Shown here in pieces: positions 10,107 through 20,726 of a stretch of DNA of 64,000 nucleotides. The notes under the pieces were generated by a model that was not told the origin of the DNA, did not search any database, and saw nothing but the letters and a program-made list of their open reading frames with translations. A program made the translations under genes and the position numbers. Every line of letters begins with the position of its first letter. Position 1 is the first letter of the stretch. Origin of the DNA: Anisus vortex (Eukaryota > Mollusca > Gastropoda > Planorbidae); assembly GCA_949126835.1 (NCBI GenBank), contig OX421502.1, positions 38,473,282-38,537,281 on the forward strand. Reading direction: 5' to 3'.

Positions 10107-11588
10107 AGACCGACCAAAATTCGGATTCGGCTTCGGTTTCGGCGCCGAAAATAGGCAAAAACTCTTTTTCGGTGTGGATTCGGTTTCGGCCGAATCCAAA
10201 AGGTTAGCTTTCGGTTTGTTTACGGTTTCGGCCGAAACTGATATTGACTTTCGGTCATCAGCCGAATATCTATTTTAAATTTCAAAATTCAAAATGCTGC
10301 ATCTATTGCTGCATCTTTACTCTGCTTATTAATACTTTCATTTAGTTAAACTTATGAATTAATCTGTGTGAAGTAGGGATGTTTAACGAAACCCGGATTT
10401 CCCACGATTTATTTATCTTTTTATCTGAAGAAATATTTGTAAACCCTGTTTGATTAGCACAAAACAATTCCTTAACATTATATTCCTTGCAAACACTCGT
10501 TTGTCAGAGGTGAATTATAGTTTTTTTTTTTTTTTCCAATTCCGAATATTGTTTGTGAATTTGCGATACAAGCACATACAACAGCAAATGCAGATGTTAA
10601 CGCTAGTCGTTGGTGGAGACATTTGATCAACGTATTCGAAAAAAACAACAACTGGAATTTCCCCACTGATGGTGGACACTCCTGTAACAGACAAACAGGC
10701 CGATAGACGTAAGGTTGCGAGATACTTGGACTTCAAAAGGAGGACATTGAGAGTAAAAAAGAATGACATATTTAGTGTTTCACAATCCACAATCAGTTCA
10801 GTTTTATTACATTAGCTGCCAATAATTGTATATTAGTAAAACTGACCCAACATTTTATTTAATGTAGACTGAAAAGCAGCTTTGGGCATTAAAAAAACAA
10901 CTTTGCAGAGCATGTAAGGTTCTTTTCAAAAACGGTTAATTTTCTTGCCGGACGTCTGTCAACCCTAGATAGATGTGTCTGGGATTTTATTCATATTCTA
11001 CAAATATTCGTTTAATGTGTGTAAAATATAGATCTAACATCCACTGATTTATATTATAATTATAAAGGTCTAAATTCATGACACTACAGCTTTTGACTTC
11101 TGCTAATCCAAAATCAATTTTTTTTTTATAAAGATTTCACCACGTTCTAAGGATCAATATGGTCCTTCGTATTCTTTTTTTAGTATTATCAATGCAAATT
11201 AGTCTTTTCCAAACTAGAACTTAATTTGTCCGAAGGCGGAGAGGGGGAAAAGAAAATAGGTAAAACTTCGGATATTTAGAACCGAAAATAGGTTTTGAGG
11301 GGGAAAAAAAGGATATTACAAATCCCTAATGTGAAGTAGAAGACTGAAGGTAATAACGGAATATTTAATCACTCCAAAGAATGGTTTACTCAAATAGAGT
11401 GCCCATAATCTAGTTAATATTACACATAAATGTGCAGTCTTTTGAAATCATTTGTTTCGCATTTTCGGTTTATTTTTCGGTTTCGGCCGAAGTTTTCAGT
11501 TAAAACTTTTGGTTTCGGCCGAAAGTCAGTGTATAATATTCGGTATAAATTCGTTTTCGGCCGAAACTAAAAATTCGGTCAGTATCCT
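10107..11588. mobile_element. DNA transposon with inverted ends rich in TTTCGGCCGAA
   Basis: The left end reads AGACCGACCAAAATTCGG. The right end, on the opposite strand, reads ACTGACCGAATTTTTAG. TTCGGTTTCGGCCGAA-like motifs cluster within 180 bp of both ends, so the termini can pair. The arrangement suggests a non-autonomous DNA transposon, probably hAT-like. No transposase is recognised inside. The interior is occupied by a second nested element (10374-11328). No clean target duplication was found, and the limits are approximate. Confidence 0.6.
10374..11328. mobile_element. Nested hAT-type element with TAGGGATG ends
   Basis: The element starts TAGGGATGTTTAACG and ends in AATCCCTA. The flanking 8-mers GTGTGAAG (10366-10373) and ATGTGAAG (11329-11336) differ at one base, which fits an aged 8-bp hAT target duplication. 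It lies inside the TTTCGGCCGAA element, so it inserted later. At 955 bp it is close in size and ends to the element at 29408-30370. No recognisable transposase is encoded. Confidence 0.72.
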
Positions 11589-12065
11589 GCAGAGAACAGA
11601 TTTCGTTGAGAGAAATTGATACGTAGTAATCATACAAACTGGGTAGTTAATGTAAGGTTCGAAAATATCCATATACATTCTTTAGTCATATAATATTTAT
11701 ACATTTTTCAAATACATTTACCAGTTTGATCATTTCTAAGTTATACATTTTAAGCCATAAATGCTTTTATAAAAGAAAAAAGAAATATATTACAAATATT
11801 ATCTCAAATAAAATGTGTCTATTATCTCCCTTCAATTAAAAAACCGTTTCCACGTTTGATTCAATATTGATGCCAAACAAGTTATGTTTTGTAATATAGC
11901 AAATATTACTGAATAATTATTATTCCTTTATATAAATGCGACTATATGGTTTACATTACTAGATTTAATTATTAGATGATTAAAATAATTTACGTTAAAC
12001 TGTTGTAAATAAACATTTCCTGTATTAATTGTTTGTCCATTTAAACATTACGGAAATTAGATACT
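11589..12065. other. AT-rich intergenic sequence
   Basis: This is very AT-rich DNA without open frames, repeats or motifs that I can assign. Confidence 0.5.
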
Positions 12066-12135
12066 ATCATCATCATCATCTGTGGCGCTACAGCCCATGG
12101 AGGGCTCTGGCCTGACTCACCACAGCTTTTTATAA
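12066..12135 (-). mobile_element. Retrotransposon 3'-end fragment with ATC microsatellite tail
   Basis: The run (ATC)5 followed by TGTGGCGCTACAGCCCATGG and GGGCTCTGGCCTGACTCACC looks like the 3' untranslated end of a LINE or related element whose tail is a (GAT)n microsatellite, read on the minus strand. The family name is not known to me. The body of the element is absent. Confidence 0.4.
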
Positions 12136-12229
12136 ATTTGTTTCAGAATTACTTATATTTATGTTTAATTAAAGAAGATGAGCATAAAAACACTTTAAAA
12201 TGTAATTAGTCTGTATTAATTAATGGAGA

Positions 12230-12348
12230 CGAAGCATATTGGATGAAACTGGAAGAACTGGAAAGAGCTGGGAAGAATTGAAGCGACCGTGGAGAGTGGC
12301 GTGCTTTGACAGAGGCCCTATGTTCCACAAGGAACCCAAAGGACAGAA
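12230..12348 (+). pseudogene. LINE ORF C-terminal fragment
   Basis: One frame ends with ALTEALCSTRNPKDRR and a TGA, followed by GATGATGA. This closely resembles the …ALCSTRN… ending shared by many non-LTR retrotransposon reverse transcriptase proteins. A neighbouring frame reads GRIEATVESG just upstream, so there is at least one frameshift. Only the extreme 3' end of the element is present. Confidence 0.6.
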
Positions 12349-12425
12349 GATGATGATGAATTAATGAGCGCCTTGCCTTAAACTAAAAGCTGAAAGTAGA
12401 AGACCAAAAGCCTTGTAGTTTAGAA

Positions 12426-12616
12426 CAGGGGTCGGCAAACCTTTGATAATAGTGAGCCAAAGTAGGATTTCTAATTCATTCAGCGTGTCAATATCCTAAA
12501 AGTCATCCCACTCAATGTTAAGTTAAAGAGCCTTGAATCGCCGTATTGAGGGGAGGGGGGGGGGTCCTCTGCGTGCCGTTAAAAATCGCTCTGAGTGCCA
12601 CGCGTGCTGACCTCTG
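12426..12616. mobile_element. hAT-type short element (GGTCGGCAACC family)
   Basis: The left end is CAGGGGTCGGCAAACCTTTG. The interior has the family motifs AAAGTAGGATTTCTAATTCA and GCGTGCC. The right end GCTGACCTCTG is diverged. No target duplication is evident. The element is 191 bp and non-coding. Confidence 0.75.
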
Positions 12617-13035
12617 ATCTAGATAGCCAAATTATATCCCCCCCCCCACACACACACGCAAATAAAGTAAAACTAAATGGATTCCATTAAACTTGCACAG
12701 ACTAAAAGCTCAGCCTAAAAAACTAAAATCTTGTTGGTCAAATGTAAACCATTAAGGCGGTGAGTGGCCATGATAAATGTATTGAGTTCAAAGGTCAGTG
12801 TGTTTTAATATCAAGAAAGACGATGAAGTGCACACTGAACGCTTCAGTTTTCTGTGACATTTTCCAATAATATGATGGATGGTTGTTGATCAAATCAATC
12901 AGGTGCATAGCTATCTAATCAGATTGCATTAGTATTTTGTTTTTAAAGGTTTTTGTTTGTTTTTATTTGATCAGATTATCATTTGATATAAAAATAAAAT
13001 ATTGAAAAGTTCATTCCGCTGCAAGCAGTTTCCCT
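12617..13035. other. Unassigned AT-rich intergenic sequence
   Basis: No gene, RNA or repeat is recognised. The stretch has a short C run followed by CA repeats near 12640. Confidence 0.4.
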
Positions 13036-13275
13036 GTCTTATCTTATACATTACAGACGCTCCTCCTATAAAGAAGACTATTGCGCCCTACGCGTATCCG
13101 TGGTTTGAGTCTAGTCCTGCATTTCTATTGGTGTTTTAAATGACGTTAAGTTACTGGTTTTCCTGGTTTGTTCGGGCAACCCATTCCATGCCCGAATGTC
13201 ACTCGAGAAGAAAGAGTACTTATCTGCATTTGTTCTCGCATAAGGGATAATAAATGAGCGTGTCAGTCAGACCTT
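13036..13275 (-). pseudogene. LINE ORF2 C-terminal fragment (minus strand)
   Basis: This is homologous in reverse orientation to 5569-5830 and in the same orientation to 63355-63600. Shared stretches include CTGGTTTTCCTGGTTTGTTC, AGAAAGAGTACTTATCTGCA and TTTGTTCTCGCAT. The last two correspond to the KYSFF and ARTNA part of the protein. Stops and small indels are present, and the rest of the element is missing. Confidence 0.7.
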
Positions 13276-13711
13276 CGTGTTTGCAAGTTCAATCAGTCAG
13301 TAAGAGACAACAAACCGGCATTACAAACAATATGTAACAAAATACTCACAACAGCGCACAGCTCAGTGCGAAATACTACGGTAGAAAAAAACTTGAGTCG
13401 ATTAGACCAGTGGGACATGTAATACAGACCTGTCTACCCTGGAAAAACGCTTGGAGTATTCTTGAGAAGGCTAAAGTGTACTTTTCCGAGGTCAAGTGTA
13501 CTATGCAATAATAATTGTCATCTATCGCACCAATTATTCAAAATAATAGTCATTAAAATTAAAACAGTTGTTTCATTTAATGTTTAAAACAAGCAAAGAA
13601 AATCTGTTTTGTATTTTCAGCACACTTTAATAAATATATGTTTCAAATGTTAACGAAATAGACAGCTGGTGTGTGTTCAATAATTTTTCTGTCCTCCTCC
13701 ATTTGGTTACA

Positions 13712-14617
13712 TCAGCTAGTTGTTTGGTCATGCTTCTTTAGACTCTGGTAGTATGCCCATTTCAGCAGTTTTAAGTCTTTATCATTAAGAGCCTTTACAG
13801 ACTCCAAAATGCCCATGGCCGGGACTTGAGCACCAGAAGGCTCTCGGTGGTCTGGTCAGACATTAAGGAACGCTGTGGTGTCCGGTTCTTCCTGACACAG
13901 CTGAAAACACGTTCGCAGTGGGCACTGCTGTGTGGTATCACATTCGCCAAGTCTTCAAACATCAAGCTGTCAGTATCTTCATGCTTCATTTCAGCAATAG
14001 AAAACCACGTGCGATCAATTCTGTTTTTGATGCACTCTGACACATCAGTAGAGTGATATAGGCAGAACTGCTCAGCAACTTTGTCTAGTGAGGTGTTGGC
14101 GACCAGGACAGGAAATCTGTTGATGATGAATTCCAGATTGATGAACCTGCAAGACTACTGCAATTTGACACCTGCCACTTCTGCATGCATCAACAAGTCA
14201 ACATCGACGTCATTGTCAGCACATCAGAGCACGACAGCGACAAGTTATTATCCACAATGATGTTGCAAATCATTGCTTCTGCACGAGTCACATCACGCGA
14301 CGGGCTCAGGCTTCACAAGAAAAGACCTAATATTTTGTGTAGGCCTAGACTTTTCTTTCTCAACAGCCAGTTTCTGGTGCGACTCCGATTCGCCCTCCGT
14401 GTCCCACCGAGAAGTCGATATGACAAATAGTGCAGTGTGCCGATGTGTCACTGTTGGATGACACATGCAAGTACTTATATTTCATAGAATATTTATTTAT
14501 AAACTTTTGCTTCCGAGCAGAATACGCCTTCGCTTTTTTACTCGGAGCAGACTCGGAAGCTTCTTCGTCATCTGCTTCATGATTTCGTGCACCCTGTGTA
14601 AGTTTGCTGTCAGCCAT
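13712..14617 (-). pseudogene. Broken hAT transposase with BED-like finger and C-terminal dimerisation region
   Basis: Read on the minus strand from 14617, the start is MADSKLTQGARNHEADD. A BED-type zinc-finger-like stretch follows, with CTICHIDFSVGHGGR. A frame change then leads to RAEAMICNIIVDNNLSLSCS (about 14290-14220), typical of hAT transposases just before the catalytic part. The reading then jumps to DVDLLMHAEVAGVKLQ and, after an in-frame TAG, FINLEFIINRFPVLVAN. Next comes the hAT dimerisation block, including VIPHSSAHCERVFSCVRKNR (about 13945-13890). A last frame continues as GILESVKALNDKDLKLLKWA to a TGA at 13712-13714. There are at least three frameshifts and one stop. The length is about 300 codons against 600 or more for full members, so most of the catalytic core has been deleted. 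It is a relic. Confidence 0.82.
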
Positions 14618-14705
14618 ACTTTTGATCGCCGAATTTGGACATTTGCGAGAGAGGAAAAAAAGGATATCAGGTCAAGGTCGCCGCGCCGTGTAACAAGTTA
14701 GGTAC

Positions 14706-15339
14706 TACTAACAATGTAGGGCCTACAGCGAGCTCCGTGTTGTACATAAAGTTTATAGTGACGATTTTACATCATTGAATCATTGATAGCAATAATTGAA
14801 ACCCCGACGTTGAGCCGAGATCAAATCTATTAATAAATAGTTGCTTTCGTTTTAGTAGGCTGATAAAGAAATGAGTTTTAATGTTTTAATCTCTCCGTTA
14901 GTAAAATAAAACGTCAAGAATTTGAAAGAAAGCCGCGAGTATTAAAAGCGTGCGTGACGTAGCCTACAGATTGACCTAAAAACTAAAAACAAATTCGCGT
15001 GAAGTAGGCTTAGGCTATTTACCGATTGCCGTGTCAGACCATAAAAACGTAGACTTCTTGGAGATTTATATAGATCTATACTATAGCATATGAAACTACC
15101 GAGTCCAAAAAAGTTACATTACGGGATTGCGCTAAAAAAAAGTTTTAAAACTCAGGAGGCACGAGTAGGCCTATAACAATTACCCCGAGCCACGAAAGCA
15201 AAAACTAGGGTAACCCTGACCTAAAAATAAATATAGACCCACACATGCATTTTATTTCGCCTTTTAAGTTTTCATGAAAGAAAAAAGTTGATCATTTATA
15301 GTTTCCCAAAACTTGAATTGGCCGGCATGCCGGCCGTCT
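14706..15339. other. Unassigned intergenic sequence with a perfect 16-bp palindrome
   Basis: No gene is visible. The stretch separates the hAT relic from the repeated copy of its 5' end and may be element-derived. The palindrome GGCCGGCATGCCGGCC at 15320-15335 is a GC-rich island in otherwise AT-rich DNA. Confidence 0.4.
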
Positions 15340-15535
15340 AAACTCTTGCACCCAAGCAGAATAGCCTACACCTTCGTTTTTTTACTCGGGAGCAGACTCG
15401 GAAGCTTCTTCGTCATCTGCTATGTTTCATGATTTCGTGCACGCGGTGTAGGTTTGCTGTCAGCCGAATTTGGATATTTGCGAGAGAGGAAAAAAAAAGG
15501 TCAAGGTCGCCGCGCTGTGTAACAAGTTAGGTATT
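15340..15535 (-). repeat. Second copy of the 5' end of the hAT relic
   Basis: CTCGGGAGCAGACTCGGAAG, then CTTCTTCGTCATCTGC, GTTTGCTGTCAGCC and GGTCAAGGTCGCCGCG, repeat the order found at 14513-14705. That covers the start region and upstream flank of the hAT transposase relic. The bases around the original start codon are deleted here. It could be a tandem duplication or a second insertion of a related element. Confidence 0.8.
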
Positions 15536-15769
15536 GAAACAGACGATAGATCTATCCATTTTCGACCAGTCAAAACATCGGTTTTATGTAACTGCGATTT
15601 AGTGATCGTCTAATTACCGAAAAGAATAGAAATAAAACGAAAAATTGCGAAATCATATTTTTTTATTCAAGAAGTCGTATTTTTAAGACGCTCGGTGTAA
15701 CAGACGTATTTTGTATCCTAAAGCGTACGAAAATACGCCCAAAGCGTACGGGTAGGCAGGTCTGTGTAA

Positions 15770-15992
15770 TATAACATGAAACATGACAAACGTCGTGCAA
15801 TATAACATGCAATATGACAGGAAATTTAACATGAAAACTGGCAGGAAATATGACATGAAATATAACATGAAATAGTACATGATATATAACATGAAACAGG
15901 ACACAGTACATGAAATATAACACGAACATAGTACATGAAATAGAACATGAAACATGACATGAAATAAGACATGAAATAAGACATGATATAGG
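15770..15992. repeat. Degenerate tandem repeat of ATGAAATATAAC-type units
   Basis: Irregular repeats of ACATGAAATATAACATGAAA and close variants occur at roughly 10-12 bp spacing. Both strands give short cysteine/serine- or isoleucine-rich open frames that are repeat artefacts. Confidence 0.75.
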
Positions 15993-16510
15993 GCGACACA
16001 CACACACAGATCAACACGGCTCCGGCTTTCCCCTTTCTCCCTGCACAGCGAGCAGCCGTAATATGTCACGCAGTCGGAATACGCGCGGGAAACACACACG
16101 CACACCCAAAACAAATGACGAGCAGACGCCGAGGGGGGCGCGCGCTCGAAACGCGGGCAGACCTTGGCATAGACGTAGCGGCTTTCCATCCCCGTGGCCA
16201 GTGGTGAAGTCGCATGGTATAATTGTCTTTAATGCTCAACTTACGAGTTTTTTGCCCCCGCGACGGCTATGAAATCTACCATGCATATTGAGGAAACAGA
16301 AGAGTTAGAATGTTTACATTGAGGTACATCATCTAAAATCTGAAGCAACAAGTTTTTCTTTAGTGCTGTTTGTTTTTTTCTAAACTGGATTTTGTTTTTT
16401 CTGGCTGTGAAAAATAAGAAGCAATACAATTGCAATACAAGGTAGATTGATATATCGTTTTGTTTCTCTCATTGTTTACAACATTCTTATATTATAAGTA
16501 AAAAAAAAAA
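15993..16510. other. Unassigned sequence with a locally GC-rich patch
   Basis: 16060-16170 is unusually GC-rich, with CGCGCGGGAAACACACACGC and GGGGGGCGCGCGCTCG. The rest is AT-rich. I see no motif that identifies a gene. Confidence 0.35.
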
Positions 16511-16783
16511 GAAGTAAAAATATCCTTCGGACCAAATTGATCCATAGGCGAACCATAGGGCCCGTGAAGCAGCGTTCACTAGTTTCCGAGGCCACGGCAT
16601 ACTTGGGGATTGTGGGGGCCAGCGCAATGCCCAGCCGCCTTTACTTTTACCCCATGACTAATTACTAATGTCAGGTGCCCATCAGAGCTTGGGTCGACTC
16701 AGGGACGACCTCGAGTCCCGGGAAAAATAAATTCCTAGCTTTCACCAGGATTTGAACCCAGGACCGCTAGGCCACTGTGTCCT
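16511..16783 (-). mobile_element. tRNA-derived SINE
   Basis: Read on the minus strand, this copy has a diverged tRNA-like head with a B box resembling GGTTCAAATCC (GGATTTGAACCC on the plus strand) and the family body (gggaaaaa…, ctgggtagactc). Its tail matches ggaccaaattgatccatagg. It is less complete at the head than the copies at 48088 and 59881. Confidence 0.85.
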
Positions 16784-17729
16784 CATACACATTGCTATAT
16801 ATGCAGGTTATGTTTATTGTCTCACGTGATGAGCACGCGCTGTTCCATAGTATGATCATTCAACTATTTTTGTAGGAATTTATAGTTTCTACTTCGTTTA
16901 ACACAAGTTCATAATTCCGTAACTTTTGTTTGTATAAAAAAAAATACGGTTTGGAGGTTGGGAAAGGGGAGGGGGGTGTGTGGAAGAGAGAGATTGTTGG
17001 TCACGCGGTGCGAACCCTGACTATAGAATCATGTCATGGTTTTCTCGTAGCTCTATGTCCTCTTTGAACCCAGTGTAGTCTTATTATTCACTGAAAAGAA
17101 AAGGTAAAAATTAAAAGGGCGAAATCGAATTGGCCACACAATCACGTAGTTTGCCGTATATCTGCGAATCAAAGCGAGCTTGTATTTCTTATTATCCGAG
17201 AATCGTTAGGTTAAGCCGCAATATGCTTTCTCGTCTTTAATTTCGTCACATCGTTCCACCATCTTTCTTTCCTTAGTTTCAATTTCACCAAACTACCAAT
17301 TTGTTTGTCCATTCACCAACACTTATATTTTCAAACTTTTCTTCAAACAAATATGTCTACAATATTCAGCCGCCTTAATAATATTACCTGAATAAAACTG
17401 CACAAGCGTCCGTTCACAATCGTTTATTATAAATACTCTTACGTTGTCACCGTCTTACGTTGAAATCAATATTGAAAAATAAAACAACAACAAAAAACAA
17501 ACAACAAGAACATTGGCCAGAAAGCTTTAGCCCCTCCGTAGCTAGTGGTGATCCGTTTAATGGCCGCGACACGTTCAGACATCCACAGCCACTGAACCTC
17601 AGGACAAATTATGGAGAAGTCTTCCCCCAACTGACATCGTTTAGTAGGGCTTACTTCATCACACTAAAGGGGGGGGGGGCTCTAAATGGCGTCCTAAAGG
17701 GAGAGACTTACTGGACCTCATAGAAAACT
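16784..17729. other. Unassigned AT-rich intergenic sequence
   Basis: No gene or known repeat is recognised. An open frame of 87 codons at 17460-17723 has no identifiable domain and ends in a poly-G-containing stretch, so I give it no weight. Confidence 0.4.
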
Positions 17730-18065
17730 CACCTTTTGCTGTTTATACTTGGTCATTTTTTGTTTTCTTGTTGTTTATACTTGGTCATTTTTTTGTTTAT
17801 ATTAAATCATTTTTCCTTGTTTATGACTGGTCGATTTTCTTATTTTACATAGTGGGTAATTTTTTCCTGTCGCTCATACTTGGGTCATTTTTCTTGCTGT
17901 TTATTTTTTTTGGTCATTTTTTCTTGTTTCTGACTGGTCATTTTTCTTATTGTTTATCCTTGTTTTTTTTCCCTTGTTGTTTATAATTGGCCAATTTTAC
18001 TGATGTGGATACTTGGTCATTTTTGTCGAAAGGAATGGTCGTTTTGTTTATAGTTGGTAATTTAA
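17730..18065. repeat. Degenerate tandem repeat around TTGTTTATACTTGGTCATTT
   Basis: About a dozen diverged units of 20-35 bp contain TTGTTTAT and TGGTCATTTTT. Unit lengths vary because of T-run slippage. The associated 72-codon plus-strand frame is phenylalanine-rich low-complexity sequence. Confidence 0.8.
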
Positions 18066-19016
18066 TTGTAATTGTTTATACTTAGTCCTCTTTAATGATG
18101 TTTATAAATGTTTCTTTTATTTTTCTACCGTCATTATTCACCCTCACAGCCAGTAAAATGTGTTGTACGTACAATGCGCAGTGGCGACGTGTCCGTTTAT
18201 GTAAAGCACTGCCAATGTAAAATAGCGCAGTTGTTGTATCAAAGAACAGTCGTTGTATCAAAGAACCGCTATTATTTATTCTTGTTTTGTTCAAGCTTTA
18301 AATAATCCTTTTACCACGCTTTGACCCGGCTCACTGTTCATCTAATCCGCTTTTCAATCCGCTGACACGCCGTCAGCACGAGCTGATCCTAACACTAATC
18401 CAACAAGTCATTGACAATCAACAAGAAGTACAGCGGAAACCATCACCGTAAATCCACGGCACGGAAACGTGTGTGTTTGATTTGTATAAGTCTTTAAGCA
18501 CCAATGGCTTAAGCCTGCTCAATGATGGGATTATCTGTCACTGTTGTTTTTTTTTCTCGTGTTTTATGTTTGTTGGTAGTGCTTAGGCCAACGTGTTTTT
18601 GGTATTGCGGCATATTGATAATTAAATAATAGAATAACGACATTTTATGACAAGACCTTAAAAAAAAAAACCCTAAGAACTCTGAAATGGCGCTGTAAAC
18701 GCTTCAGTGCTAAACAAGAATGTGCCTTAAGACAATGTGAACGCAATAGTACTAAACAGGAATGTGCTAAATATGACAATGCCGATTCGCGCTCATTGAG
18801 TCGAAATTTGGGAAGTTCAGAAATTGAAAAGTTTGTACAAAACGAATAGAACTTGGCTACGGAGTAAACTCTATTACGTGTCGTTCAATTCACATCACGT
18901 TGCTATTCAAACTTTTAAAATCCTTTTAAACGTTTCCCTAACTTTTCTCAAACTGTATACAAATAAATCAATCATACATCAATATATTCCGAGGCTAATA
19001 TGTGTACTAGTAAGTG
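18066..19016. other. Unassigned intergenic sequence
   Basis: No gene is recognised. Around 18690-18775 the phrase GCGCTGTAAACGCTTCAGTG / AACGCAATAGTACTAAACAGGAATGTGC suggests an old partial duplication. Confidence 0.4.
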
Positions 19017-19278
19017 AAGTAAAGTATCCCGTCGGACCGAATTGATCCATGGGGCCAGTGTAGCATCGTTCACCAGTTTCTGTGGCCACGGCATTATAGG
19101 TGATTGTATGGCCAGTACAATGCACTTTGCCCCAACTTAGATCAGGTACCCATCAGAGCAAGGGGTAGACTCAGTGACACCCTCCAGATCCGAGAAAAAA
19201 ATCCTAGACTTCACCAGGATTCGAGCCCAGGACCTTCGGTACGCCAGTCGAACGCGCTGCCGCTCGACCACCGCGCCA
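19017..19278 (-). mobile_element. tRNA-derived SINE
   Basis: This is a nearly full-length copy in minus orientation. Its tail is AAGTATCCCGTCGGACCGAA. The body has the GATTGTATGGCCAGTACAAT and CCCATCAGAGC motifs. The head ends CGCTGCCGCTCGACCACCGC, the complement of the class II tRNA-like A box (GGTGGTCGAGCGGCAGCG). The B box appears as GGATTCGAGCCC. Confidence 0.9.
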
Positions 19279-20125
19279 ACCATGATATGTGTTCTAAAAT
19301 GGTCTTAAATGTTAACCAATTATGTATTGACGCAATCCGAATACTATAAATGTTACTTGTGTTTATAGCACATGTCTTTCAACGGTTTCCAATGGAAAAA
19401 TTCTCAATAGCAATTTTTCACTAAACTTTACATAAACGTACGAAGCCCGTTTAATGTTCACCAGGAATGTAAAACTGAAGTCAAATTGAAACAATACTAA
19501 TTTTCTTTACTAAAAGTAACAAAACAACTCAATGCTAACGGCTCTTAAAAAAAAAAAAATTTCCAAAATAAAATGACATTATAAGAGGCCATAGTTATTG
19601 ATTAGTCTACTACTGTCTTTTAAAAAAATGGTCCTGGGCAGTTTTCCTCACATTACACTTCACAAAGACTAAAAACAAAACATTACTGTAATAACACGGG
19701 GACTTGTGTTTCACAATAGTGATTCCTGTGTTTTAATTTCTAGTCATGCCCGCCCGTCTCACCAACTCAATTTTATTATTTCTTGTACTCCGCTATATAT
19801 TGTGTGTGACTTATCCCGCCCATCTTTACTCTCTCTCTCTCTCTTCCCATTTCTTTAATATCCATCTGTCTGCATGAACCGTCTTTCTATCTGCATGACC
19901 ATCTTTCTATCTCTGAATAAATTTCACTCGCACACAGACACAGATTCCCCCCCCCTCTCCCCCCCCATCCGTCGTTGCCCGGCATCATTCTCCCCACAAT
20001 GCACCATCAGGTCCTCAACTTCCGGTGAGCTGATGGACGTTCAAGAGATTGAATCACTAAGCACTCTATAAACGTCCATCATCTTTCAAGGGGGAGGAGG
20101 TCAATACGAGAGATGGCTGAACGGT
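19279..20125. other. Unassigned intergenic sequence
   Basis: AT-rich sequence with CT microsatellite near 19830-19850 and C runs near 19946-19970. No gene is recognised. Confidence 0.4.
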
Positions 20126-20548
20126 TTCAGTGCTGCTGTATGCAGTTCTTGTTGTTTTATAGTTTCAGTGCTGCTGTATGCAGTTCTTGTTGTTTTATAG
20201 TTTCAGTGCTGCTGTATGCAGTTCTTGTTGTTTTATAGTTTCAGTGCTGCTGTATGCAGTTCTTGTTGTTTTATAGTTTCAGTGCTGCTGTATGCAGTTC
20301 TTGTTGTTTTATAGTTTCAGTGCTGCTGTATGCAGTTCTTGTTGTTTTATAGTTTCAGTGCTGCTGTATGCAGTTCTTGTTGTTTTATAGTTTCAGTGCT
20401 GCTGTATGCAGTTCTTGTTGTTTTATAGTTTCAGTGCTGCTGTATGCAGTTCTTATTGTTTTATAGTTTCAGTGCTGCTGTATGCAGTTCTTATTGTTTT
20501 ATAGTTTCAGTGCTGCTGTATGCAGTTCTTGTTGTTTTATAGTTTCAG
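20126..20548. repeat. 38-bp minisatellite, about 11 units
   Basis: The unit begins AGTTTCAGTGCTGCTGTATG and ends GTTGTTTTAT. Units are almost identical; two carry CTTATTG instead of CTTGTTG. Such homogeneity suggests recent expansion. Confidence 0.95.
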
Positions 20549-20726
20549 CTTTCTAGTTTATCTGACAGTTGAATTATACAACCATGAGACGCAGACACCC
20601 TATTCAACCAGCTGCTAATGATACACCATTACACTGTAATAAATGACGGCCCATCCATTACAGCCATTCTCAAAGTAATCCCCCCATCGCTTCCTCCACC
20701 CCCCCCCTTTTCCAGCAAGCTGAACC

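Larger units (their letters stand above)
6345..11091. repeat. Segmental duplication, copy 2 (longer copy)
   Basis: This is the direct partner of 69-3253. The extra length comes mainly from the expanded 24-bp array (about 2.2 kb against 0.8 kb) and from a 130-bp segment at about 9782-9905 that copy 1 lacks. Small differences elsewhere are single bases and homopolymer changes. The right breakpoint lies inside a nested transposon (10374-11328), which continues in this copy but not in copy 1. Copy 2 therefore looks closer to the ancestral arrangement. Confidence 0.93.
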
